Assembly (NCBI RefSeq): GCF_045277565.1
Contig: NZ_CP123584.1
Coordinates: 4,216,001 to 4,280,000, forward strand
Direction: 5' to 3'
Length of the DNA: 64,000 bases
DNA from: Aliisedimentitalea scapharcae
GTDB taxonomy: Bacteria; Pseudomonadota; Alphaproteobacteria; Rhodobacterales; Rhodobacteraceae
Position 1 is the first letter of the stretch, and every line of letters starts with the position of its first letter. Of the stretch, positions 53,121-62,030 are shown in pieces. Under the pieces are notes generated by a model. The model ran no database searches. It was not told where the DNA came from and saw only the letters and a program-made list of their open reading frames with translations. The position numbers were made by a program, and so were the translations under genes.

Positions 53121-55574
53121 TCAGACTTTGGCGCGTTCGGATTTTGGATCGTACATCGGCTTCAACGACGCTTCGGCTTTGACCTTGACGCCGCAGACGT
53201 CGATCTCATAGCTCGATGCCAAAACATCGGCTGCCTTTTCGCCTTCGCTGGGGACATAGCCCAGACCGATGGCGGCACCCAGCGTGTGACCATAGTTGCC
53301 CGAGCTGAGGTACCCCACATATTCACCATCCCGCAGTATCGGTTCATTGTGGAACAACAGTGGTTCGGCATCGGTCAATTTGAATTGGACCAGACGGCTC
53401 TTTGGGCCGGATGCCTTGCGATCGATCACAGCCTGTTTTCCGATAAAATCACAGGCCTTGTCGACCTTGACCGCAAAGCCCAGACCTGCATCAACCACGT
53501 GATCCTCACAGGTGATGTCGTGGCCAAAGTGGCGGAACCCCTTTTCGATCCGGCAGCTGTCCATCATGTGCATGCCGCACAGTTTCAGCCCCATATCCTG
53601 ACCGGCCGCGTGCAGCGTTTCAAAGGCGTGGCCAGCCATGTCCGAAGACATATACAGCTCCCAGCCCAATTCGCCAACATAGGTCACCCGGTGCGCGCGC
53701 GCCAACCCCATACCCAGCTCGATCTCTTGCGCGGTGCCAAATGGGTTGGTCGCGTTCGAGAAGTCAGCAGGTGACACTTTTTCCAACAACGCGCGGGCAT
53801 TGGGTCCCATCACGGCCAGACAGCCTTCGCCAGCGGTCACATCGGTGATCACCACGCGGAAGTCGCCCTGATTGCGCATCATCCAGGTCTGATCCGCCAG
53901 ACGTGTTGCCGCAGGTGTTACCACCAGATAGGCGGTTTCACTCAGGCGGGTGACGGTCACGTCTGCCTCGATCCCACCGCGGTTGTTCAGGAACTGTGTA
54001 TAGACGATCTTGCCAATTGGAACTGAATAATCACCACCACCAATGTAATTCAAAAAGGCTTCGGCATCGGGGCCTTCGACTCGCAGTTTGCCGAACGACG
54101 ACATGTCGTACATGCCGACGTTTTCACGCACCGCGCGGTGTTCGGCGGCCGAGTTTTCGAACCAATTCTGACGCTTCCAGCTGTAGTGGTATTCGCGCTC
54201 CTGCCCTTCGTTGGCAAACCAGTTGGCACGTTCCCAACCGGCGATTTCACCCATCACCGCACCGTTTTCCATCAGGTGGTGATGGAACGGGGTGCGGCGC
54301 ACGCCGCGTGCGGTTGCTTTTTGGCGATAGGGGAAATGGTCGGCGTAAAGCAGGCCCAAGGTCTCTTTGGACCGTTCAAACAGATACTGTTTGTTGCCCT
54401 GAAACGGCTGCATGCGGGACACATCCACATCGCCCAGATCAAACGGTTTTTCACCGCTGTCCATCCATTCGGCCAGCGCCATGCCGGCCCCGCCCGCGGA
54501 CTGGATCCCGATCGAATTGAACCCTGCCGCAACCCAGACATTGTCCATCTCGGGTGCGAGGCCCAGGTGATAGGCATCATCTGGAGTAAAGGATTCAGGT
54601 CCGTTAAAGAAAGTGTGAATCCCCGCCTCGGCCAGCATCGGCATCCGGTTACAGGCATTTTCCAGAATCGGTTCAAAGTGATCGAAATCTTCGGGCAGCT
54701 GATCAAATTCGAACGTGTCCGGAATGCCGTTCATCGCCCAGGGTTTGGCGTTGGGTTCAAACGCACCCAACAGCATTTTACCCGCATCTTCTTTGTAATA
54801 CGCACATTCATCCGGCACCCGCAAAACCGGCAATTGTGTCAGCCCTTCGATGGCTTCGGTCACGATATAAAAATGCTCACAGGCGTGAAGCGGTACGTTG
54901 GTGCCCGCCATGCGGCCGACCTCGTGGCCCCACATACCGGCGCAGTTCACCACCATATCACATTCAATGTGACCGCTCGCGCTGCCGTCATCGGCAACCC
55001 AGTCTACTCCGGTCACAGAACGACCGGATTTCACGATATCAGTGACTTTGACGCGTTCCTTGACGATACCGCCGCGCTGACGGGCCCCTTTGGCCAGGGC
55101 CAGCGCGATGTTGGCTGGATCGCCCTGCCCGTCCAGCGGCAGGTACACCGCGCCCTTGACGTCTTCGAGGTTCAGATGCGGATACATTTCACCCACACGT
55201 TCGTTCGAAATCTCTTCGACTTCGACGCCAAAGGCACGCGCCATCGCGGCCTGGCGATAAATCTCTTCCTTGCGCTCTTCGGTAAGGGCAACGGTGATTG
55301 AGCCACAGCGTTTGAACCCGGTGGCAACGCCTGTTTCTTCCTCGAGCGAGCCATAGAGCTCTTGGCTGTATTTCGCCAGTTTGGTCATGTTGGCGGTGGC
55401 GCGCAGCTGGGCAATCAGGCCCGCGGCATGCCAAGTGGTGCCGGAGGTCAGCTGCTTGCGCTCCAGCAAAACAACGTCCTTCCAGCCTTTCTTGGTCAGG
55501 TGATACGCCACCGAACAACCAATAACACCACCACCGATGATGACCACGCGGGCCTTGTTGGGAAGATCAACCAT
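53121..55574 (-). CDS. FAD-dependent dimethylglycine/sarcosine dehydrogenase-like protein (DAO plus GcvT), paralogue A
   Basis: 817 residues. N-terminal DAO fold with FAD motif ARVVIIGGGVIGCSVAYHL (8-26) and WHAAG at 48-52, where His49 would carry the covalent flavin as in animal dimethylglycine dehydrogenase. The C-terminal GcvT domains (about 430-800) contain REYHYSWKRQNWFENSAAEHRAVRENVGMYDMSSFGKLRVEGPDAEAFLNYIG and bind THF, so one-carbon units can be caught as methylene-THF. It oxidatively demethylates a methylated glycine. Exact substrate is open. Last gene of the cluster, 84 bases after the GlxA-like gene, followed by a terminator. Paralogue of 57788-60235. Confidence 0.88.
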   Translation of the reverse strand: MVDLPNKARVVIIGGGVIGCSVAYHLTKKGWKDVVLLERKQLTSGTTWHAAGLIAQLRATANMTKLAKYSQELYGSLEEETGVATGFKRCGSITVALTEERKEEIYRQAAMARAFGVEVEEISNERVGEMYPHLNLEDVKGAVYLPLDGQGDPANIALALAKGARQRGGIVKERVKVTDIVKSGRSVTGVDWVADDGSASGHIECDMVVNCAGMWGHEVGRMAGTNVPLHACEHFYIVTEAIEGLTQLPVLRVPDECAYYKEDAGKMLLGAFEPNAKPWAMNGIPDTFEFDQLPEDFDHFEPILENACNRMPMLAEAGIHTFFNGPESFTPDDAYHLGLAPEMDNVWVAAGFNSIGIQSAGGAGMALAEWMDSGEKPFDLGDVDVSRMQPFQGNKQYLFERSKETLGLLYADHFPYRQKATARGVRRTPFHHHLMENGAVMGEIAGWERANWFANEGQEREYHYSWKRQNWFENSAAEHRAVRENVGMYDMSSFGKLRVEGPDAEAFLNYIGGGDYSVPIGKIVYTQFLNNRGGIEADVTVTRLSETAYLVVTPAATRLADQTWMMRNQGDFRVVITDVTAGEGCLAVMGPNARALLEKVSPADFSNATNPFGTAQEIELGMGLARAHRVTYVGELGWELYMSSDMAGHAFETLHAAGQDMGLKLCGMHMMDSCRIEKGFRHFGHDITCEDHVVDAGLGFAVKVDKACDFIGKQAVIDRKASGPKSRLVQFKLTDAEPLLFHNEPILRDGEYVGYLSSGNYGHTLGAAIGLGYVPSEGEKAADVLASSYEIDVCGVKVKAEASLKPMYDPKSERAKV

Positions 55575-55658
55575 GTCGCTACTCCGAAACAACGAATTTC
55601 GGGCAATCTGGCACAAACAGGCGACAGGAAATGCATCAAAAACGCCAGCCTTTCGGTG

Positions 55659-56651
55659 CTATTCTCCACTTGCTCCGGCACGGCGACTTTTTCGTACGGT
55701 AAAGGGCGTGACGCCAAAAAAGCTTTTGTAGAGGCCCGAGAAGCCGCTGGGAAAACCGCAAGCCAGACCAATTTCACGAACGCTGAGCGTGGTGTTCAAC
55801 AACAGATTATTGGCCTTACTTAGACGCATTTCCCGGTAGAACGTATTTGGCGTCGCCCTTAGAAACGTTTTGAATTTCCGTTCCAGGGATCGGGTGGAAA
55901 TCCCCAACATATCCACAATCTCATTGATCGGCACCGGCTCTTCCATGTTGTCCTGCATAATGCGGATGCAGTGATCCAGATCGCTGTCCCCGGTGATCGT
56001 AGGTTTGACACCGGAAAACGGTTGCAGCGATCCGAAATCGCGGATGTTTTCATGCAACATGACATTGGCCGCCGTCATTTGCGTGGCCGATGACGTCAAC
56101 CGCCCAATCAACGCCAGAACCACATCGATCGTCGCCCCCATACCCGCGCAGGTAATAATGGGTCCGGTTTCGGATGCCAGCGCATGTCCTGCATCGAACA
56201 TGCCCAACCGTTCCCTAAGAAATATCGAATTCTCCCAATGGGTCGTATGGCCTTCGGCTTCGGGCCCCAGATCACGGATGTACCGACTGGCGGCTTCGGC
56301 CAATAAATAGACCTTGGCCCCGCGATATGTATAGGCGCTGATCGTCTGCGTCAGCGAGAGGGCCGGAGTATCAGGGTTCGAGTTGCCAATCACAAAGGCA
56401 AAATCGGCCTCGGGTTTCTGGATGAATGGTTCGGTCTCGACCAGCGGGCCACTGTACGATGCAACCCGCCCCCCCTTGGCAGATCGAAAGGTCCATTTGA
56501 ACGGCGCACGGGCCATGGTTCGGTTGGCGATACGCAGCAAATCGGTGATGGCCGCGACTTCGATAAGGACAAAACCGTCCGACACCACGATGTCAAAATG
56601 CCAGACCTTGTGGTCTGCATCGTCTTTTTGCTGTCCTTGATGCATACCCAT
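55659..56651 (-). CDS. GlxA family transcriptional regulator (DJ-1/PfpI-like plus AraC)
   Basis: 330 residues. Residues 15-190 form the DJ-1/PfpI-like ligand domain (FDIVVSDGFVLIEVAAITDLLRIAN), and 230-320 the AraC double HTH (MQDNMEEPVPINEIVDMLGISTRSLERKFKTFLRATPNTFYREMRLSKANNLLLNTTLSVREIGLACGFPSGFSGLYKSFFGVTPF). It resembles GbdR, which senses glycine betaine and dimethylglycine in pseudomonads. Only 11 bases after the homocysteine methyltransferase gene and in front of paralogue A, so it is likely to be the cluster's own activator. No ligand can be proven from sequence. Confidence 0.88.
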   Translation of the reverse strand: MGMHQGQQKDDADHKVWHFDIVVSDGFVLIEVAAITDLLRIANRTMARAPFKWTFRSAKGGRVASYSGPLVETEPFIQKPEADFAFVIGNSNPDTPALSLTQTISAYTYRGAKVYLLAEAASRYIRDLGPEAEGHTTHWENSIFLRERLGMFDAGHALASETGPIITCAGMGATIDVVLALIGRLTSSATQMTAANVMLHENIRDFGSLQPFSGVKPTITGDSDLDHCIRIMQDNMEEPVPINEIVDMLGISTRSLERKFKTFLRATPNTFYREMRLSKANNLLLNTTLSVREIGLACGFPSGFSGLYKSFFGVTPFTVRKSRRAGASGE

Positions 56652-56662
56652 TGGTGTTTTCC

Positions 56663-57559
56663 TCAGACGATCTGATGCCCGTCGGCCTGCAATCGCATTG
56701 CCAAGTCTGCAATATGGGCGGGACCCACTTCACAGCAGCCGCCAATGATCGTTGCCCCTTGTGAGACCCAGCTCATTGCAATATCGGAATACGCGTCGGG
56801 TGTCAGATCCACCCGTGCCTCCAATGCATCAACGGTTGGCGCATCCCCCAGAAAGGCCTCCGAGATCCGGGTAAATCCATTGGCATAGGCACCAAAGGGT
56901 TTTCCAAAGCCCTTGATCGTGTCCAACGCCGCGCCGATGGCCTCGGGGCGCGAACAATTCACCAGAATGGCAGCCGGTTGATAGGTTTCGATGATCTCAC
57001 GCAACGCTCCGACTGGTTCACCCGAACGCAAACAGGTCCCATCATCATCCTTGACCGTTACTGCCAACCACACTGGTTTGATGGTTCCATATGTTCCCAA
57101 CAGCGCCCCTTGGGCCTGCGCCACAGAACATGCAGTTTCAATCAGGAACAGATCCACCCGGTCCTGCATCAACGCGACCAACTCAGCATATTGCAGCGCC
57201 GCCTCGGCCGGTGGTGGACAGATGTCTGGCCGATATGAGGCCCCAAGCGGCCCGAGGGAGGCCGCGATCTGACCTCCTGCGGCCTGATCTCGTGCGGCTT
57301 CTGCCTCGGTCAGCGCCGTGTTGATCAGGTCTTCGAATTTGTCCTCGAGATTTCCATGCGGCAGTCGATCCCGATGGACGGCGTATGTATTGGTTGTCGC
57401 AACCGTCGCACCGGATGCAAAGTAGTCCCCGTGTACCGCACGCACCAATTCCGGGCGCTCCAGCATAACAGATGTAGACCATAAAGGCGTCGGGCGATTC
57501 CCCGCCCGTTTGACCAATTCCTGGCCTATGGAACCGTCGAGCAACGTAATATCTGTCAT
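56663..57559 (-). CDS. homocysteine S-methyltransferase (betaine-homocysteine methyltransferase-like)
   Basis: 298 residues, pfam S-methyl_trans fold. Zinc cysteines Cys202 (LVNCSRPEAI) and Cys275/Cys276 (IIGGCCEVGP), all three present. Start DITLLDGSIGQELVKRAG is typical. It passes a methyl group from a donor to homocysteine, giving methionine. With two methylglycine demethylases and a GbdR-like regulator alongside, glycine betaine (or S-methylmethionine) is the likely donor; betaine would yield dimethylglycine. GGAGAT precedes ATG 57559; earlier in-frame starts are not used. Confidence 0.85.
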   Translation of the reverse strand: MTDITLLDGSIGQELVKRAGNRPTPLWSTSVMLERPELVRAVHGDYFASGATVATTNTYAVHRDRLPHGNLEDKFEDLINTALTEAEAARDQAAGGQIAASLGPLGASYRPDICPPPAEAALQYAELVALMQDRVDLFLIETACSVAQAQGALLGTYGTIKPVWLAVTVKDDDGTCLRSGEPVGALREIIETYQPAAILVNCSRPEAIGAALDTIKGFGKPFGAYANGFTRISEAFLGDAPTVDALEARVDLTPDAYSDIAMSWVSQGATIIGGCCEVGPAHIADLAMRLQADGHQIV

Positions 57560-57722
57560 GCCGATCTCCTGCATTCGGTGGCTGTCTGGGTCTGTTGGCA
57601 GGCCCAGAGGGATCACACGGACTCCACCAGTTTGGCAACCGTCTGCCCCGACCCAAACGAGCGGCGCAGACGCATTTTCCTCCAGTCAGTGTATCTGCCC
57701 CACGCAGTTCAGGAAAGCAGGC

Positions 57723-57750
57723 ACCTGGAGTACACTCCAATACTCCAGGT
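57723..57750 (-). promoter_or_regulatory. hairpin/operator dyad before the homocysteine methyltransferase gene
   Basis: ACCTGGAGT (57723-57731) and ACTCCAGGT (57742-57750), a perfect 9-base inverted repeat with a 10-base loop that itself holds another ACTCC. Lies in the 228-base gap between paralogue B and the methyltransferase. Could be an operator for the regulator or a weak terminator of the upstream transcript. Confidence 0.45.
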
Positions 57751-57787
57751 TTCCTTTCCGGTTCCGCATGGCTCAGCGACCAGCTGA

Positions 57788-60235
57788 TCAGGCGCGTAGA
57801 CGCTCGTTTGCGGGATCCCAGAGCGGTTCGTCCTTTTGAACCACCGCGCGACACTTTTCGCCATAGATCTCGACCTCCAGCTCGGTGCCCGGCACCGCCA
57901 GTTCGGCGCGCACCATGCCCAGCGCGATCGACGACCCGACGCGATAGCCCCAGCCGCCGCTGGTGGTTTCACCAACGATCTCGTCTCCGCTCCAGATACA
58001 GGACATATAGGGCGCATCAGCGCCGCCAGCTTCAACCGTCAGAGTGACAAAGGACTTCTTAACTCCCTGCTGCTTTTCGCTCTGGATTGCGGCTTTGCCC
58101 GGGAAATCCTGGGGTTTGTCGAGTTTGACAAAACGCTCCAATCCGCCTTCGAGCAGCGAGTAGTCGGTCGACAGATCGCCCTTCCACGCACGGTAGCCTT
58201 TTTCCAGACGCAGAGAGTTCAGGGCATACATACCAAATGGCTTGGCACCGCCAGCCAGAACAGCATCATAAATCGCTGCCTGATCTGCATTGGCGCAATG
58301 CACCTCCCACCCCAGTTCACCCGCAAAGGACACCCGCGCCAAAAACGCAGGTTTACCCGCAACTGTCGCCTTTTGATGTGTCAGCCATCCCAGCGTCAGA
58401 TCCGCATCCGAAATCGACGCGATCAAGTCACGCGATTTCGGGCCGGTCACGATCATGGTGCCAAATTCGGTGGTGTGATCGGTCAACGACACCCCGGCAG
58501 GCAGAGCGTTTCTCAGAATCTCGAAATCATGCCATTGTGCGCCACCGGCGGTGATCATGGTGAAATGATCTTCGCCGTGACGAATACAGGACATCTCTGT
58601 CAGGATCCGGCCCCGGTCATCCGAGAAATAAACCAGATTCATCCGACCCACTTTGGGCAGACCACCCGTGACCATACCCCGCAGGAATTCTGCAGCACCC
58701 TCTCCTTCGAGGTTGAAACGTGAGAACCCTGGCAGGTCGAGCACGCCAACAGTGTCACGCACCGCTTCGCATTCTTCCTTGATGCGCTGCTCCCATGGGC
58801 CGGAGCGACCCCAGGTGTGGGTCGCTTCCAGCGACGTGTCATCGCCGTCCTGAGCAAACCAGTTGGCTCGTTCCCAACCGTTATAGGCCCCCATGACACC
58901 GCCCAGTTCCTTGACCTTGGCATGGACCGGCGACAGTTTCTTGTCGCGCGCTGCGGGCCATTCGTGGTGCGGGAAATGCATGGCGTATTCGTTGCCATAA
59001 ACTTCCAGACCCTTCTGATCACAATAATCCTGATCGGTGTAATCGGTGTAACGGCGCGGGTCGATCGCCCACATATCCCATTCGGTGGACCCATCGACGA
59101 TCCATTCGGCCATGACCTTGCCAGCGCCGCCGCCCTGGGCGATGCCAAAGGTGAACACACAGGCCTCGAATGCGTTCTTGACGCCAGGCATCGGGCCAAC
59201 CAACGGCAGACCATCCGGCGCATAGGGGATCGGACCGTTGATGACGCTGCTGACACCTGACGTCTGCATCAGCGGCACCCGCTCCATCGCATCAGTCACG
59301 ATGTCTTCGATCCGGTCCAGATCGTCCTGCCACAGCTGAAAGCTGAAGTCTTCGGGCATCTGGTCGTCCTCGGTCATCCAGTGACCTTTACAGTTCGGCT
59401 CGTAGGGGCCGAGGTTATAGCCGTTCTTTTCCTGACGCAGGTAATAGGAGATATCCACGTCGCGGATCAGCGGCAGCTTGCCGCCGTGTTCCTTGGACCA
59501 GGCTTCAACCTCGGGGATCTGTTCGGTAAGCAAATACTGGTGCGACATGACCATCATCGGCACGGTACGACCACCATAAGGCAGGAACCATTCACCGACG
59601 CGCTGGGCATAATACCCGGCGGCATTGACCACATAGTCACATTCGATATCACCCTTGTCGGTGTGCACGATCCAGGTGTCGTCTTCCTTTTGGGTCACAC
59701 CGGTTGCCGGGCAGAACCGCACGATTTTTTGCCCCATATCGCGCGCACCCTTGGCCAGCGCCTGGGTCACCTGTGCCGGATCAATGTCGCCGTCCGACGG
59801 ATCCCACAGAACCCCTTCCAGATCGTGGGTTTCCAGGAACGGGTATTTTTCCTTGGCCTGTTCCGGCGTCCACATCTCCATCTCGATGCCCTGATAGCGG
59901 CCCATGGCACAGGCGCGCTCGAACTCCTGCAACCGTTCTTTGGAATGGCCCAGACGGATTGACCCGGTCTGGTGGTAGTTCATCGGGTAATCAACTTCCT
60001 CACCCAGGCGCGAATACAGCTCGGTCGAATACCGCTGCATGTTCATGATCGCCCAGGACGTCGAAAACGTTGGTACGTTCCCGGCCGCGTGCCATGTGGA
60101 CCCAGCAGTCAGTTCGTTTTTTTCCAGCAGGACACAATCGGTCCAACCTTTCTTGCCCAGATGATAGAGCGTTGACGCGCCGATGACGCCGCCACCGATG
60201 ATGACCACACGGGCCTTTGTTGGAAAATCAGACAT
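57788..60235 (-). CDS. FAD-dependent dimethylglycine/sarcosine dehydrogenase-like protein (DAO plus GcvT), paralogue B
   Basis: 815 residues with the same layout as paralogue A: FAD motif ARVVIIGGGVIGASTLYHL (8-26), TWHAAGN with His49 for covalent FAD, DAO core, then GcvT domains from about 430. FAD-site residues LRQEKNGYNLGPYEPNC and YPMNYHQTGSIRLG differ from paralogue A, so a different methylated amine or order of demethylation is likely. It lies 17 bases after the GFA gene, in an operon with XRE-cupin and LysE. In GcvT-type demethylases the released carbon normally goes to THF; the GFA gene may handle free formaldehyde. Confidence 0.88.
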   Translation of the reverse strand: MSDFPTKARVVIIGGGVIGASTLYHLGKKGWTDCVLLEKNELTAGSTWHAAGNVPTFSTSWAIMNMQRYSTELYSRLGEEVDYPMNYHQTGSIRLGHSKERLQEFERACAMGRYQGIEMEMWTPEQAKEKYPFLETHDLEGVLWDPSDGDIDPAQVTQALAKGARDMGQKIVRFCPATGVTQKEDDTWIVHTDKGDIECDYVVNAAGYYAQRVGEWFLPYGGRTVPMMVMSHQYLLTEQIPEVEAWSKEHGGKLPLIRDVDISYYLRQEKNGYNLGPYEPNCKGHWMTEDDQMPEDFSFQLWQDDLDRIEDIVTDAMERVPLMQTSGVSSVINGPIPYAPDGLPLVGPMPGVKNAFEACVFTFGIAQGGGAGKVMAEWIVDGSTEWDMWAIDPRRYTDYTDQDYCDQKGLEVYGNEYAMHFPHHEWPAARDKKLSPVHAKVKELGGVMGAYNGWERANWFAQDGDDTSLEATHTWGRSGPWEQRIKEECEAVRDTVGVLDLPGFSRFNLEGEGAAEFLRGMVTGGLPKVGRMNLVYFSDDRGRILTEMSCIRHGEDHFTMITAGGAQWHDFEILRNALPAGVSLTDHTTEFGTMIVTGPKSRDLIASISDADLTLGWLTHQKATVAGKPAFLARVSFAGELGWEVHCANADQAAIYDAVLAGGAKPFGMYALNSLRLEKGYRAWKGDLSTDYSLLEGGLERFVKLDKPQDFPGKAAIQSEKQQGVKKSFVTLTVEAGGADAPYMSCIWSGDEIVGETTSGGWGYRVGSSIALGMVRAELAVPGTELEVEIYGEKCRAVVQKDEPLWDPANERLRA

Positions 60236-60252
60236 GTTTGCTCCCTAAGTCT

Positions 60253-60624
60253 TCAGTCCTTTTGCGGCACGCCGTCCGCAAGTTCGTAATAGTCGCCCTT
60301 GTCGGCGACAAAGATGTGCTTGGTCAGGGTCAGGCCGGTGGGGCCGTCAATTGATCCAAGCGAAAAGCTGATGGTGTCTTCGTCATTGGCCTTCCAGAAC
60401 AGGAAAGAGCCGCAGCGCGGGCAGACACCGCGTTTGGCCGACTCACTAGAGGCAAACCAGCTGACCGGGCCGGTGATGGTCAGGTCCTTCTCAGGCACAT
60501 AGGCCGAGGACCAGATCCCACCGGATTGTTTTCGGCATTGGCCGCAATGGCACATCGAAGCACCTTGCGGCTCTGCCGCGGTTTCAAAAGCGATATCGCC
60601 ACACAGGCAGGATCCCTTGATCAT
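60253..60624 (-). CDS. GFA family protein (glutathione-dependent formaldehyde-activating fold)
   Basis: 123 residues with the zinc pattern of the family: Cys6 and Cys8 (GSCLCGDI), Cys25, Cys27, Cys30 (CHCGQCRKQSGG) and Cys68, Cys71 (CPRCGSFLFW). The named member, Gfa, promotes the reaction of formaldehyde with glutathione; many relatives have no proven activity. GGAGG precedes ATG 60624, which overlaps the LysE stop. Formaldehyde from oxidative demethylation by the next gene would be a sensible substrate. Confidence 0.88.
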   Translation of the reverse strand: MIKGSCLCGDIAFETAAEPQGASMCHCGQCRKQSGGIWSSAYVPEKDLTITGPVSWFASSESAKRGVCPRCGSFLFWKANDEDTISFSLGSIDGPTGLTLTKHIFVADKGDYYELADGVPQKD

Positions 60625-61250
60625 CGCGTTACCTCCAATTGAGGCGTGGAGCTGGCCCCCAACAACACACCATAGATAATGAAACACACGGCCATGGTCC
60701 GTCGGACCCAGACATTGAACACGGCACGCAGCGCTGCTTTGCTCAAAACCGCACCCAACAGCGTGAACCCCGTGTAGCTCAGCGCTGTGATGATCAGCGC
60801 GGTGGGCATTATCACTGACATCTGGCTCCAAATCGGCACATCCGGCTGCACGAACTGCGAAAAGGCCGCCAGATAGCCTGCAACGCTTTTGGGGTTGATG
60901 GTCGCGATGGCCAGCGCATGCGCGTAGACATGGCGGGCTGGCCGTCCTTCGGGCTTGACCGGCGTCCTTGCATTGATCCAACCGCGCACACCCAGAAAAA
61001 TCAGGAACCCGGCCCCGATCATCTTTGCAATGAAAAATGCCGTTGGAGAGGCCGCGATCAGGGCGGTGACGCCCAGCGCTGACAGGATCAGAAATGCGGT
61101 CGCCTGTGTCAGGATTGCCGCCACGCCCAGCAACGCCTTTGCAAACGGCAGGCTCATGCCATTAGAAATGCAATTCACCGCATTCGGCCCCGGCGTGGTC
61201 ACAAACACCACCCAGAACACCGCGAATATGGTCCAGGCCTCCCAGCTCAT
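60621..61250 (-). CDS. LysE family exporter
   Basis: 209 residues with six hydrophobic spans. LysE start WTIFAVFWVVFVTTPGPNAVNCISNGMSLPFAKALLGVAA with the conserved TPGPN (19-23) and IATINPKSVAGYLAAFSQF. It exports amino acids or similar molecules across the inner membrane. Second gene of the XRE-LysE-GFA-dehydrogenase operon, so it may export a methylated amino acid or product of the demethylase pathway. Confidence 0.88.
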   Translation of the reverse strand: MSWEAWTIFAVFWVVFVTTPGPNAVNCISNGMSLPFAKALLGVAAILTQATAFLILSALGVTALIAASPTAFFIAKMIGAGFLIFLGVRGWINARTPVKPEGRPARHVYAHALAIATINPKSVAGYLAAFSQFVQPDVPIWSQMSVIMPTALIITALSYTGFTLLGAVLSKAALRAVFNVWVRRTMAVCFIIYGVLLGASSTPQLEVTR

Positions 61251-61253
61251 CGC

Positions 61254-61823
61254 TTAATACACCGGCGGCGCGATGACCCAGATCACCACTGCCGGGTCGT
61301 CATGCGGGTTCGCCCATTGATAGGGTTCATGCTTGATCCGAAAACTATCGCCGGGACCGACCGAAAAACTGTTGCCTCCAATCATCAGATCCAACTGACC
61401 AGAAATCACATAGCCAACTTCCTGTGTCGGGCGGTCCGCCGGTTCCTGCATCCGCGATTTCGGCGCGAATGTGGAATGCACCATCTCAAAGTCATCGGTC
61501 AGATCGGGGGACAACAGCTCTTCAATCAACCCTTCTTCACCCGAGCCCATGGGCCGACGCGCCCCGGCCCGCACGATATACCCCTGCTCACTGGCCGGAG
61601 CAGCTGCATGCGCAAACAGCATCGACATAGGCACACCCAGACATCCCGCAATCTTGCGCAGGTCGGAAATTGACGGGTCGGACAGATCCCGTTCAACCTG
61701 ACTGAACCAACCGACGGATCGCTCCAGACGTCCAGCGATCTCGGCCAATGTCATGCCGCGCGCCTTGCGCAGCGCCCGAATATCTGCGCCAAGCGATGCA
61801 CTGCGGGGAGTCTGATCATTCAA
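61254..61823 (-). CDS. XRE family regulator with C-terminal cupin
   Basis: 189 residues. Residues 11-66 form the HTH (LGADIRALRKARGMTLAEIAGRLERSVGWFSQVERDLSDPSISDLRKIAGCLGVPMSMLF) and 110-185 a cupin_2 barrel (EVGYVISGQLDLMIGGNSFSVGPGDSFRIKHEPYQWANP), the usual ligand-sensing pair of this class. It heads an operon with LysE, GFA and dehydrogenase B (gap of three bases to LysE). The upstream array at 61833-61902 is its probable target. A small amine, sugar-like or amino acid ligand is likely; unknown which. Confidence 0.9.
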   Translation of the reverse strand: MNDQTPRSASLGADIRALRKARGMTLAEIAGRLERSVGWFSQVERDLSDPSISDLRKIAGCLGVPMSMLFAHAAAPASEQGYIVRAGARRPMGSGEEGLIEELLSPDLTDDFEMVHSTFAPKSRMQEPADRPTQEVGYVISGQLDLMIGGNSFSVGPGDSFRIKHEPYQWANPHDDPAVVIWVIAPPVY

Positions 61824-61832
61824 AGCATCTGC

Positions 61833-61902
61833 CTCGTGAAAATTTCATTCCGTTTTTCACGATGCGCCATTATCGTGAAAAAACCAAGGACTTTTTCACG
61901 AT
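61833..61902. promoter_or_regulatory. four-half-site operator array of the XRE-cupin regulator
   Basis: Half-sites CTCGTGAAAA (61833-61842), TTTTTCACGAT (61853-61863), ATCGTGAAAAA (61872-61882) and TTTTTCACGAT (61892-61902) alternate in direction and start 20, 19 and 20 bases apart, two DNA turns each. The central pair is a perfect 11-base inverted repeat. Directly before the XRE ATG at 61823. Confidence 0.75.
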
Positions 61903-61970
61903 ACAATGAAATCTGCCGCCACCACCCCCTCGACAGCGGTCTATGTGCTTCTTTCTGGTCAAAAATACCT

Positions 61971-62014
61971 TGGGGGTGAGCCCGGATCTGTCCGGGCGAG
62001 GGGGCAACGCCCCC
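61971..62014 (+). repeat. GC-rich GGGGGTGA hairpin element, left copy
   Basis: TGGGGGTGAG (61971-61980), inner hairpin CCCGGA-tctg-TCCGGG (61981-61996) and GGGGcaacgCCCC (62001-62014). Left of the free-methionine-sulfoxide reductase gene, pointing to it. Confidence 0.65.
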
Positions 62015-62030
62015 TGTTCGTTACTGTCGC

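Noticed and set aside
54138..55301. Long plus-strand ORF (387 codons) opposite dehydrogenase paralogue A
   Set aside because: Shadow of the DAO fold on the other strand; composition typical of antisense frames.
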